Of a stretch of DNA of 23,121 nt, positions 1 through 6,958 are shown in pieces. Every line of letters begins with the position of its first letter. The first letter of the stretch is position 1. Origin of the DNA: CAMEON01 sp964463245 (GTDB lineage Bacteria > Bacillota > Clostridia > Oscillospirales > CAG-272); NCBI GenBank assembly GCA_964463245.1, contig CAYXBU010000030.1:1-23121 (forward strand), given 5' to 3'. The notes beneath the pieces were generated by a model. That model saw only the letters and a list, made by a program, of their open reading frames with translations. It had not been told where the DNA came from and ran no database searches. The position numbers and the translations under genes are program-made.

Positions 1-2
1 CG

Positions 3-218
3 GTTACGGCAGTATTCGCCTCCTGCTCCCGCCGCGACCAGTTCCGTCCCCCCGAGACCGACGCGCTCACGGGGGAGCAGACCACGGTCGCGGGGCAGCC
101 CGACGTGAGTAATCCCGACAAAACCAACCCCGCCGACACCAACCAAAGCGGCGGAGACGTGACCGAACCTAATACCACTACTCCCGATAGTATTATGCGG
201 GGGAGGAAAACTTCTTGA
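3..218 (+). CDS. 3' part of a probable small lipoprotein, truncated by the window edge
   Basis: An open frame runs in from the window edge and stops at TGA 216-218 (71 codons visible). The first residues read VTAVFASCSRRDQ, which looks like the end of a lipoprotein signal peptide: a short hydrophobic run, then A-S-C, with Cys at visible residue 8 as the possible lipidated residue. The -3 position is Phe, which is not ideal for a lipobox. The rest is rich in Thr, Pro, Asn, Asp and Gly with no visible fold, like a linker or tail exposed outside the membrane. The last codons lie in the 5' arm of a strong hairpin and the stop codon lies in its loop, so the natural C-terminus may be altered. No family is recognised. 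It converges on mgtE. Confidence 0.5.
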   Translation, partial: VTAVFASCSRRDQFRPPETDALTGEQTTVAGQPDVSNPDKTNPADTNQSGGDVTEPNTTTPDSIMRGRKTS

Positions 219-250
219 AAGAGGTTTTCCTCCCCCGCGCCCCTTTTTTC
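197..250 (+). terminator. Long hairpin with delayed T-run between convergent genes
   Basis: A perfect 15-bp stem is formed by 197-211 (GCGGGGGAGGAAAAC) and 224-238 (GTTTTCCTCCCCCGC) with a 12-nt loop. T6 follows at 245-250, after a short GC-rich gap, so it is not a textbook tight U-tract. It would end the plus-strand transcript and may also stop mgtE transcripts from the other side, although no T-run is present for that strand. A second weaker stem (242-250 with 262-270) follows directly. The loop sequence TTCTTGAA (212-219) is complementary to two downstream copies of TTCAAGAA (249-256 and 259-266). Confidence 0.6.
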
Positions 251-288
251 AAGAACCTTCAAGAAAGGGATCAGGATTCCAATATAGG

Positions 289-1860
289 TTAGATGTGCAG
301 GCAGAGAGACGCAATGGCGAAGTAGATCAAGAGGGTCAGGGTATCCACGATGGTGGTGATGAAGGGGCTGGCCATGACGGCGGGGTCAAGCTTGAGCACC
401 TTGGCGACGATGGGCAACAGGGTACCGATCAGCTTAGCGATGATGATGGCGGCGACCATGGTCGCACAGACCACCAGCGACACGCGGATATTCTCGAAGG
501 TGAAGGCCAACCGGAAGTCCACCAGCATGGTCTTGACAAAGCAGGCCACGCCCACCGTCACGCCGCACAACAGGGCGACCCGGAACTCCTTCCAGAGCAC
601 GCGGAGCAGGTCGGACGGCTCGATGTCCCCCACGGACATACTGCGGATGATGGTGACGGAGGTCTGACCGCCCGCGTTTCCACCGGTGTCCATCAGCATG
701 GGGACGAACACGGTCAGCATGGGGATGGCTGCCAGCGAGGTCTCAAAGTGCCCCAGAATGGTGGAGGTAAAGGTCGCGGACACCATCAGGAGCAGGAGCC
801 ACGGGATGCGTTTCGTCCAGGTCTCAAAGACACCGGTCTTGAGGTAGGGCTTGTCGGTCGGCAGGATAGCCGCCATTTTCTCAATATCCTCGGTGACCTC
901 GGTCTCCATGACGTCCATGGCGTCGTCGACGGTCACGATACCCACCAGACGGTGCTCCCGATCCACGATAGGCAGAGCCAGCATATCGTAACGGGAGATG
1001 AGGGAGGCGACGGTCTCCTGATCGTCCAGCGTAGAGGCACAGATGACGTTCTCGTCCATGATGTCCTCGATCCGCTCGTCCTTTTTGGCGAACAGCAGGG
1101 TACGCAAGGGCACGATGCCCTGCAGGACACGGGCGGCATCGGTCACATAGGCGACGTACACCGTCTCCTTGTCGATACCTTCGGCGCGGATATGATCAAT
1201 GGCCTCGGCGCAGGTCATGTCCCGCCGCAGGGAGATGAACTCCGCCGTCATGACCGATCCGGCACTGTCCTCGGGGTAGGCCAAGAAGCGGTTGATGGCG
1301 GCGCGGGTCTCGGGCTGTGCGTTGTGCATGATACGGTGTACGATGTTGGCGGGCAGCTCCTCCAGCATATCCACCGCATCATCCAGAGCCAGATCCTCCA
1401 GGATGGCGGACAGCTCGCGGTCGCTCATGACATTGATGATGCGCTCCTGCTCCTCGACGGCCAGCTCAGCAAACACGTCGGCGGCCTGATCTTTGGTCAA
1501 GAGTTTGAACACGGCGGGCAGGCGGGTCTCGGGCAGCTCGGCCAGAAATTCCGCGATCTCGACCGGTTGCAGCTCGCAGAGGTTCGTGCGGAAGTCCACA
1601 TAATGCCGCCCGTTGAGCATTCCGGTCAGCCGCTCGTAGGTGCTCTCGACCTCCAGCGTGTGCTGCTCGGACTCGGTCGGCTCGTCGGCCTCGATCTCGG
1701 CTGCGATCTCCTCGTCGGGGGAGGCCGTCTCGGTTTCCGGTTCAAGAGGGGGCGGGGTGCGGCGTTCGGCATCGGCTGACACCGGCTGTGCCGTTGGCTC
1801 ATTGCGGCCGCTCGCGTCAAGCGCGCGGTCATCTTCCATGTTCATGTCTTCATGCTTCAT
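289..1860 (-). CDS. mgtE: Magnesium transporter MgtE
   Basis: MgtE is a homodimeric Mg2+ channel in the cytoplasmic membrane whose cytosolic domains sense internal Mg2+. The 523-residue product shows an acidic low-complexity N-terminus (about residues 10-75), the helical MgtE N domain (about 85-200), the linker YPEDSAG, a CBS-domain pair (about 205-330) and a C-terminal block of about five membrane helices (about 350-523). Pore-family motifs MLMDTGGNAGGQ and LDPAVMASPF are intact. I chose the ATG at 1860 over the one at 1869, because the AAGGGGG ribosome site (around 1870-1876) is 9 nt from the former and abuts the latter. It is a single gene with its own promoter. I saw no M-box riboswitch: the expected leader is only about 70 nt. 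The roughly 75-residue acidic extension is longer than I expect for this family. Confidence 0.96.
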   Translation of the reverse strand: MKHEDMNMEDDRALDASGRNEPTAQPVSADAERRTPPPLEPETETASPDEEIAAEIEADEPTESEQHTLEVESTYERLTGMLNGRHYVDFRTNLCELQPVEIAEFLAELPETRLPAVFKLLTKDQAADVFAELAVEEQERIINVMSDRELSAILEDLALDDAVDMLEELPANIVHRIMHNAQPETRAAINRFLAYPEDSAGSVMTAEFISLRRDMTCAEAIDHIRAEGIDKETVYVAYVTDAARVLQGIVPLRTLLFAKKDERIEDIMDENVICASTLDDQETVASLISRYDMLALPIVDREHRLVGIVTVDDAMDVMETEVTEDIEKMAAILPTDKPYLKTGVFETWTKRIPWLLLLMVSATFTSTILGHFETSLAAIPMLTVFVPMLMDTGGNAGGQTSVTIIRSMSVGDIEPSDLLRVLWKEFRVALLCGVTVGVACFVKTMLVDFRLAFTFENIRVSLVVCATMVAAIIIAKLIGTLLPIVAKVLKLDPAVMASPFITTIVDTLTLLIYFAIASLCLHI

Positions 1861-1918
1861 AAAGATCATCCCCCTTTTCCGGTTTGGTCGGTACGCGGGT
1901 CGACATTGACATAGTATA

Positions 1919-1957
1919 CCCGCCGTACAGCGCTATCAGTATAGCACTGTCGGCGGG
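1919..1957. promoter_or_regulatory. 39-bp near-palindrome over the mgtE promoter (candidate operator)
   Basis: The left arm (1919-1936) CCCGCCGTACAGCGCTAT and right arm (1941-1957) ATAGCACTGTCGGCGGG match across 17 bp with one inserted base and one mismatch, around a 4-nt centre. It covers the -10 box and the spacer of the mgtE promoter, a classic place for a repressor operator. Read on the plus strand it is a GC-rich hairpin followed by TTTT, so a terminator against plus-strand readthrough is the alternative. No plus-strand gene lies nearby to need one. Which regulator would bind is unknown. Confidence 0.5.
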
Positions 1958-1966
1958 TTTTGTCAA
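1938..1966 (-). promoter_or_regulatory. Sigma-A promoter of mgtE
   Basis: Reading the minus strand, TTGACA (1961-1966) is followed after exactly 17 bp by TATACT (1938-1943). This predicts a start near 1931 and a leader of about 70 nt to the mgtE start codon. An A-rich stretch lies upstream (1967-1990), with two copies of AAGAAAAAC that could act as an UP element. The rest of the 1861-2070 gap holds a small hairpin at the folD stop (ATAACC-GAA-GGTTAT) and nothing else I can identify. Confidence 0.85.
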
Positions 1967-2070
1967 CCGTTTTTCTTGTTTTCGGACGGTTTTTCTTGAA
2001 TTTCGTCAGTATTTTGTTATTTCAAGCGTTTCTCTCGCTTTTTCGTTCATTTTCACCGAATAACCTTCGG

Positions 2071-2928
2071 TTATCTCCGATCGGAGCAGGCCTCGGCCGC
2101 CCGCAGGGTGTTCTGCAGGAGCATGGTGATGGTCATGGGGCCGACCCCGCCCGGCACGGGGGTGATGGCAAAGGCCAGCGGCTCCACCGAGGCAAAGTCC
2201 ACGTCCCCGGTCAGCTTGCCGTCGGCGCGGCGGTTCATACCCACGTCGATCACAACGGCACCCGGCTTGATCATGTCGGCGGTGAAGAAATCCGCCCGCC
2301 CGATGGCGGCGACCAGAATGTCCGCACGGCGCGTGACCTCGGCCAGATTTCGCGTGTGACTGTGGCAGACGGTCACGGTGCCGTTGGCGGCGAGCAGGAG
2401 CATGGCCATGGGTTTTCCGACGATGTTGGAGCGACCGACCACCACGCATTCCTTGCCGTCGCAGGAGATGCCCGAACGGCGCAACAGCTCCATGATCCCG
2501 GCGGGGGTGCAGGGCAGGAAGGTCGGGTCTCCGATCATGATCCGCCCCACGTTGAAGGGATGGAAGGCATCCACATCCTTTTCGGGGCGGATGCGGAGGA
2601 GAATGCGCCCCTCGTCCAGGTGGCGGGGGAGGGGAAGCTGGACTAAGATACCGTGGATGCGCTGATCCGCGTTCAGCCGATCCACTAACTCCTCCAGTGC
2701 CTCCTGCGTGGTGTCGGCGGGCAGCTCATGCACCTCGGAGTAGAAACCGACCTGCTCACAGGCGCGGTGCTTGTTGCGGACGTATACCTGTGATGCGGGG
2801 TCGTCTCCGACGATGACCACCGCCAACCCCGGCAGGATGCCGGTGCGCGCGGTCAGGTCGCGGGTCTTCTCGGCGATCTCGGCGCGCACCTGCGCGGAGA
2901 TGGCCTTTCCGTCTATGATGTGTGCCAT
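2071..2928 (-). CDS. folD: Bifunctional methylenetetrahydrofolate dehydrogenase / methenyltetrahydrofolate cyclohydrolase
   Basis: FolD interconverts 5,10-methylene-THF, 5,10-methenyl-THF and 10-formyl-THF in the cytosol, using NADP+, and feeds purine and formyl-Met synthesis. At 285 residues it has normal family length. Visible motifs in order: YVRNK with the catalytic Lys53, VQLPLP with Gln97, KDVDAFHP with Asp120 (family usually KDVDGF), PCTPAG, the nucleotide-binding VVVGRSNIVGKP (162-173), VIDVGMNR, and the signature TPVPGGVGPMT (256-266). GAGG lies 8 nt before the ATG. It is the last gene of the long minus-strand string, 18 nt after the M16 gene, and its stop codon sits in a small hairpin (ATAACC/GGTTAT). 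Confidence 0.97.
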   Translation of the reverse strand: MAHIIDGKAISAQVRAEIAEKTRDLTARTGILPGLAVVIVGDDPASQVYVRNKHRACEQVGFYSEVHELPADTTQEALEELVDRLNADQRIHGILVQLPLPRHLDEGRILLRIRPEKDVDAFHPFNVGRIMIGDPTFLPCTPAGIMELLRRSGISCDGKECVVVGRSNIVGKPMAMLLLAANGTVTVCHSHTRNLAEVTRRADILVAAIGRADFFTADMIKPGAVVIDVGMNRRADGKLTGDVDFASVEPLAFAITPVPGGVGPMTITMLLQNTLRAAEACSDRR

Positions 2929-2946
2929 TGTATATACCTCATTTCG

Positions 2947-4278
2947 TTAAGTTTGCGGGGGATATACCACCGCCAGCGCGTATTGCCCGGGGCGGAAGGT
3001 CTCGCGGAACAGTGCCTCGATCTCCTCAAAGGTGACCGTGGCCGACAGCGGCAGGAGATCGAACAGGGACAGCCCGTCCATGGCATAGGTCAGGAGCAGG
3101 TTGCCGATCCCCTCGGCGGAGTCGAAATTGCTGACATGATCCGCGTACTGGATGCGCCGACTGCGCTCAAAGGAGGCGCGGGACAGTCCCTCATGGGTCA
3201 GCTTGTCCACATAGGCTTGGAAGGCTCCCCAGACCGCATCCGGGTCGTCCGACTCCCCGGTGAAGTCGTAGTAGCCGTAGCCGCGCCCCACCGAGCTGCC
3301 GTAGGAAGCACCCGGCGTGATCAGCCCCAGCTCGTACAGATCATTGTAAAAGTCCTCCGAGCAGGAGAACAGCATCTCGGACAGGATGCACATACTGAGG
3401 TCGCGGCGCAGGAGCCCATGGGGGTCGGTGGGTACCTGCGGATCCTTGATCCCGATGGCAAAGACCGGCTTGGCACCCTCGCCCCCGCCCGCACCCGCCG
3501 TGCGCATATCCCGCACGCTCTTCTCGCAGAAGACGGCGGACGGCTCACGGAACACGCGGGCAGGCGGGGGAGGGGCTGTCTTCTGACCGGATCCTCGCGG
3601 CTTTAAGCAGGCATCCACCGCCGTTAGAACCTCGCTCGGTGTGGTCGCGCCGCAGACCGCCAGCACCATGCGCCCTCGGTCGTAGTAGGTGGAGAAGGCC
3701 TCCCGCAGGATGCCCTCGGTGATGCGCCCCACCGACCGCTCGCTCCCGCAGATGTCCTCGCGGATGGGGTGGCGGCGGTAGAGGGATTTCAAGAGCAGGT
3801 TCGAGCAGCCCTCCCAGGGGTCGTCGGCTCCCATGCGGATCTCCTCGCGGATGATGCCCCGCTCCCGCTTGACCGATGCGGGGGTGACGTGCAACCGCCC
3901 CACCATGCGGAGCAGAGCACCCAGCGCACGGGAAACGGTGTCCGACCCCGGACGAGGGGTGCAGGAGAAGAGGTAGACCGTCTTGTCGTAGGTGGTGTAA
4001 GCGTTGACCTCGGCACCCAGTGCGGCGAAAGCTACCTCGGCATCCCCGCCGCCGACCGTCTCGAACATCTTATGTTCCAGAAAGTGTGCCACGCCTGCGG
4101 GCTGACCCGGAAGGCGGTCAAAGGAGCCGACCGCCACCCCCAGTGCGGCGTAGCAGGAGGTCATGTCCTTGGGCGTGACCAGGATGCGCAGACCCGACGG
4201 GTGTACCGTCTCGTAACAGCATTCCCCCAGCTCGGTCGAGTCGTACCGTCGGAAGGGGGGATATTCGATTGGATTCAT
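2947..4278 (-). CDS. yfmH: M16-family zinc peptidase, YfmH type
   Basis: This 443-residue protein is the catalytically competent member of an M16 (pitrilysin/processing-peptidase-like) pair. The inverted zinc motif HFLEH is at residues 65-69, with His65 and His69 as ligands and Glu68 as base. The distal ligand region ERGIIREE places Glu139 and Glu146 at the family spacing, 77 residues after His69. Firmicute genomes carry such pairs as ymfF/ymfH; current annotations call them EF-P 5-aminopentanol modification-associated proteins YfmF/YfmH. That functional link comes from family naming, not from this sequence. No signal peptide is seen, so it is probably cytosolic. GGAGGG lies 10 nt before the ATG. 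It follows its partner by 22 nt and precedes folD by 18 nt, so it is almost certainly co-transcribed. Confidence 0.88.
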   Translation of the reverse strand: MNPIEYPPFRRYDSTELGECCYETVHPSGLRILVTPKDMTSCYAALGVAVGSFDRLPGQPAGVAHFLEHKMFETVGGGDAEVAFAALGAEVNAYTTYDKTVYLFSCTPRPGSDTVSRALGALLRMVGRLHVTPASVKRERGIIREEIRMGADDPWEGCSNLLLKSLYRRHPIREDICGSERSVGRITEGILREAFSTYYDRGRMVLAVCGATTPSEVLTAVDACLKPRGSGQKTAPPPPARVFREPSAVFCEKSVRDMRTAGAGGGEGAKPVFAIGIKDPQVPTDPHGLLRRDLSMCILSEMLFSCSEDFYNDLYELGLITPGASYGSSVGRGYGYYDFTGESDDPDAVWGAFQAYVDKLTHEGLSRASFERSRRIQYADHVSNFDSAEGIGNLLLTYAMDGLSLFDLLPLSATVTFEEIEALFRETFRPGQYALAVVYPPQT

Positions 4279-4300
4279 GGGACGTTTCCCTCCTTACCGA

Positions 4301-5668
4301 TCATTCGTCATCGCCGTCGTCCTCATCGCAGGCGGAGAGGCCGTCGTCCTGTGTCCCGTCGGTCGAGCCGCCGGCGGTGTTGCTTCCCAAAAAGTAGACC
4401 GTATCGGGGCGGAAGGCGCGCGCCGCCCGGATCAGCTCCCGCCGTCCGACCGCCATCACGGCGGCGAAACGTGCCTCGGGCGGCTCGACCTCGGCATTGA
4501 GCACCTGCCCGAACCACAGGTTCTCCAGCGCACAGGGGCTGTCGGGGATCTGGCGGTAGGCGTTCTCATAGGAAGCCTTGGCAAGCCGCAGGTCGTGCAG
4601 GGTAAAGTCTCCTGCCGCGACCCTTTCAAATTGAGCAAGGATAGCCTCCTCGGCCTCCCGCCGATGGGCGGGGGACACCCCGCAGGAGACGGTCAAGACT
4701 CCCTTGGAGGCAAACAGAGCCGAGTCGCAGTAGTAGCACAGCCCCAGCTCCTCCCGCACATGGCGGAACAGCAGGCTGTCCTGCATGACCCCCAGCATCT
4801 CATTGAACAGGATGGCGGCGGGGAGACGCTTGTCCCGCGGGGACAGCTCGGACGACCAGCCCATGCACAGCCGCCCCTGCGAGAGCGACCGTGCCTCGTC
4901 CACGCGACGAAGGGTCGCGGGGGCGGGGTGGATCTGAGAGGGGGGCAGAGGAGCGACCGAGGTCGGGCAGAGGTCGGCAAAGGCTGTGCGGAAGCAGGTC
5001 TCTATTCGCTCGGCGGGTGCCTGTCCGACATAGAAGACTTCTATCCGAGCCGACAGGAGAAACTGCCGCCACAGTGCCGTCAGCTCCTCGGCGGTGACGG
5101 TGCGGATGTCCTCCGGGCGGCCGAACAGTGAAACGCCACTCGGCTCCTCGCCGTACAGGATGTGCCGAAGCCGCCCCTCGGCGTAGCTCCGCGCTTGATT
5201 GCGGTCGGCTAAGATGGCATCACAGAGAGCCTGCTTCTCCTTCTCCACCGAGCGGCGGCGCAAGATGCCGTCCTCGTCGGTCAGCGGGCAGAGCAGGAGC
5301 TGGGACAACAGCTCCATCACCCCCGACAGGATGTCCAGACCACGGTCGGCGGTCGGGAGACAGCTCTCCTCCAGCATCTCGGCGGTGAAGCCCAGCACCT
5401 GCTTGTCCCCCGCGTGAAAGTTGCGGATGGTCAGGGTCGCGCCGTACAGCTCGTCCAGCCGACGGTTGAGGCAGCATTGGTCGGGGAAACGTTGGCTCCC
5501 CCGCCGCAGGACACCGAACAGCAGAGTCATGCGTGGGGACAGTACCGGGTCTGCCGGCAGGACAGCCGACAGGCTCAGCCGCGCGGTCTTGAAGCGGGTC
5601 GTGGGCAGGACACGCAGGGTGACGGTGCCCCGTATGTTGATGGCCGTGGGAGGAGTCAGGCGGTTCAT
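4301..5668 (-). CDS. yfmF: M16-family protein lacking the zinc site, YfmF type
   Basis: This 455-residue protein has the M16 fold pattern but no HxxEH motif. The region where it would lie reads RRGSQRFPDQCCLNRRLDEL, so it is the non-catalytic partner, as in other heterodimeric M16 pairs. The family features that remain include LDELYGATL and the C-terminal substrate-cradle half with GLCYYCDS. Together with the next gene (YfmH type, intact site) it probably forms a mixed dimer. The start ATG (5668) overlaps the mazG stop in an ATGA junction with AAGGAG upstream, suggesting translational coupling. The C-terminus is an acidic tail with several Asp-Asp pairs. No signal peptide is visible. Confidence 0.85.
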   Translation of the reverse strand: MNRLTPPTAINIRGTVTLRVLPTTRFKTARLSLSAVLPADPVLSPRMTLLFGVLRRGSQRFPDQCCLNRRLDELYGATLTIRNFHAGDKQVLGFTAEMLEESCLPTADRGLDILSGVMELLSQLLLCPLTDEDGILRRRSVEKEKQALCDAILADRNQARSYAEGRLRHILYGEEPSGVSLFGRPEDIRTVTAEELTALWRQFLLSARIEVFYVGQAPAERIETCFRTAFADLCPTSVAPLPPSQIHPAPATLRRVDEARSLSQGRLCMGWSSELSPRDKRLPAAILFNEMLGVMQDSLLFRHVREELGLCYYCDSALFASKGVLTVSCGVSPAHRREAEEAILAQFERVAAGDFTLHDLRLAKASYENAYRQIPDSPCALENLWFGQVLNAEVEPPEARFAAVMAVGRRELIRAARAFRPDTVYFLGSNTAGGSTDGTQDDGLSACDEDDGDDE

Positions 5669-6507
5669 TCGGCTCCTTCCTCGGTCGGGGCGTGCTTGAT
5701 CCTGTCCCAGATGGCATCCAGCTCGGGCATGGAGAGCTGATCCATTTGCTTGCCCTCGACCATGACCGCCTGCTCGACCTGCTCAAAGCGGCGGATGAAC
5801 TTGTCGGTCGCGTGCATGAGAGCCTCCTCGGACTTGACCCCCAGCTTGCGGGCAAGGCTGGTCACGGTCAGGAGCAGATCCCCCATCTCCTCCTCCACCG
5901 CCGCGTGATCCCCCGAGGCGGCGGCCGCCTTGACCTCGGCAATCTCCTCGTCCAGCTTGCGGTAGACCTCCTCGGCGTTGGCAAAATCAAAGCAGGCGGC
6001 CTTCTTACCCACCTTCTGCGCCCGCATCAGGGCGGGCTCCATAGAGGGGATGGCACGGAGTTGATCCGTCATGGTCACGCGCTCGGCCTGCTTCTCCACG
6101 CCCTTCAGCTTTTCCCAGTTGGAGAGCACCTGTTGGCTGTCTTTTACTTGCACCTCGCCGAAGACGTGCGGGTGGCGGTAGATCATCTTCTCGCAGATGT
6201 CGTTGGCCACATCCTGCGCGTTGAAGCGGCCTTCCTCCTCCTCGATGCGGGCGTGGAACACGACCTGCAGGAGCACGTCCCCCAGCTCCTCCCGCAGGTG
6301 GACGGGGTCGTCCTTGTCAATGGCCTCGACTACCTCGTAGGTCTCTTCGATGAAATCGTTGCGGATGCTGTGATGATCCTGCTCGATGTCCCACGGACAG
6401 CCGCCGGGGGAGCGCAAAAGCTCCACCACCAGCAGCAGGTCGTCAAAGGTGTAGCTGCCCTTCTCGCGGGACAGCAGGTAGTTGATCTTGCTCTCACGGT
6501 CGATCAT
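5665..6507 (-). CDS. mazG: Nucleoside triphosphate pyrophosphohydrolase MazG
   Basis: MazG hydrolyses (d)NTPs to NMP and pyrophosphate, cleaning aberrant nucleotides from the pool. The 280-residue product has two tandem MazG domains, as in the long housekeeping form. Domain 1 has the signature SPGGCPWDIEQDHHSIRNDF (33-52), the metal-binding EETYE (54-58) and EELGD (73-77). Domain 2 has DEEIAE (186-191) and EEEMGD (205-210). A GGAAGGA site lies about 10 nt before the ATG. It starts 31 nt after cdd and overlaps the next gene by 4 nt, so nucleotide-pool functions sit side by side. Confidence 0.96.
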   Translation of the reverse strand: MIDRESKINYLLSREKGSYTFDDLLLVVELLRSPGGCPWDIEQDHHSIRNDFIEETYEVVEAIDKDDPVHLREELGDVLLQVVFHARIEEEEGRFNAQDVANDICEKMIYRHPHVFGEVQVKDSQQVLSNWEKLKGVEKQAERVTMTDQLRAIPSMEPALMRAQKVGKKAACFDFANAEEVYRKLDEEIAEVKAAAASGDHAAVEEEMGDLLLTVTSLARKLGVKSEEALMHATDKFIRRFEQVEQAVMVEGKQMDQLSMPELDAIWDRIKHAPTEEGAE

Positions 6508-6526
6508 GATGTTTTGTTCCTTCCTT

Positions 6527-6546
6527 ATCTATGTAGATCTATGTAG
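6527..6546. repeat. Two tandem 10-bp repeats between cdd and mazG
   Basis: The decamer ATCTATGTAG occurs twice in tandem (6527-6536, 6537-6546). The second copy contains the cdd stop codon (6539-6541). It may be a recent small duplication that lengthened the gap between the cdd stop and the mazG ribosome site. No function is evident. Confidence 0.8.
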
Positions 6547-6958
6547 TTTCCCGTTCCGACTCTGCCGCGAACCGCTCGTCTCCCCACCAGTCCGGCATGA
6601 GTTCTCGTAGCTTGACCGTCTTTTCCGTTTTCAGATCAAGCAATATGTCAATGTCGCCGCTGTCCCGATCCAGCTGCATCATAAGCTCGCGGCAGGCACC
6701 GCACGGCGACCCCACGCGCCCGTCCGGCAGGATCGCCACCAGCTTGTCGATGCGGCTCTCCCCGTGGGTGATCATGGCGGCGATGGCGTTCCGCTCGGCG
6801 CACATACCCAGCGAGCTTGCCGTGTCGATGCAGACCCCGACATAGATGTTGCCCTGCTTGGTCAGGATGGCGGCGGCGACCCCGCCGGCCTCCATGAAGG
6901 GGGATATCACTCGTCCCCTCTGCACGCTTCGTGCGGCGTTATACAGTTTATCCCACAT
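6539..6958 (-). CDS. cdd: Cytidine deaminase-family protein
   Basis: This is a zinc-dependent hydrolytic deaminase of the CDA fold, most likely acting on cytidine/deoxycytidine to give uridine/deoxyuridine in pyrimidine salvage. At 139 residues it has the length of the homotetrameric class. The active site is visible as CAERNA (Cys53 ligand, Glu55 proton shuttle) and PCGACRE (Cys86 and Cys89 ligands). The pattern of residues 25-65 also fits the related blasticidin-S-deaminase-like subfamily, so the exact substrate is less sure than the chemistry. The gene starts inside the 3' end of the flippase gene (11-nt overlap), with AAGGA about 10 nt upstream, and is followed by mazG. In Bacillus, cdd is also next to era, which supports the assignment. 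Confidence 0.88.
   Translation of the reverse strand: MWDKLYNAARSVQRGRVISPFMEAGGVAAAILTKQGNIYVGVCIDTASSLGMCAERNAIAAMITHGESRIDKLVAILPDGRVGSPCGACRELMMQLDRDSGDIDILLDLKTEKTVKLRELMPDWWGDERFAAESERETT

Noticed and set aside
295..1779. A 494-codon plus-strand frame opposite mgtE
   Set aside because: Composition (Gly, His, Gln, Asp rich) is typical of an antisense shadow in GC-rich DNA, no ribosome site is present, and mgtE on the other strand is unmistakable.
1870..1935. M-box (Mg2+) riboswitch before mgtE
   Set aside because: The predicted leader is only about 70 nt and shows no M-box-like multi-helix core; the promoter boxes fix its length.
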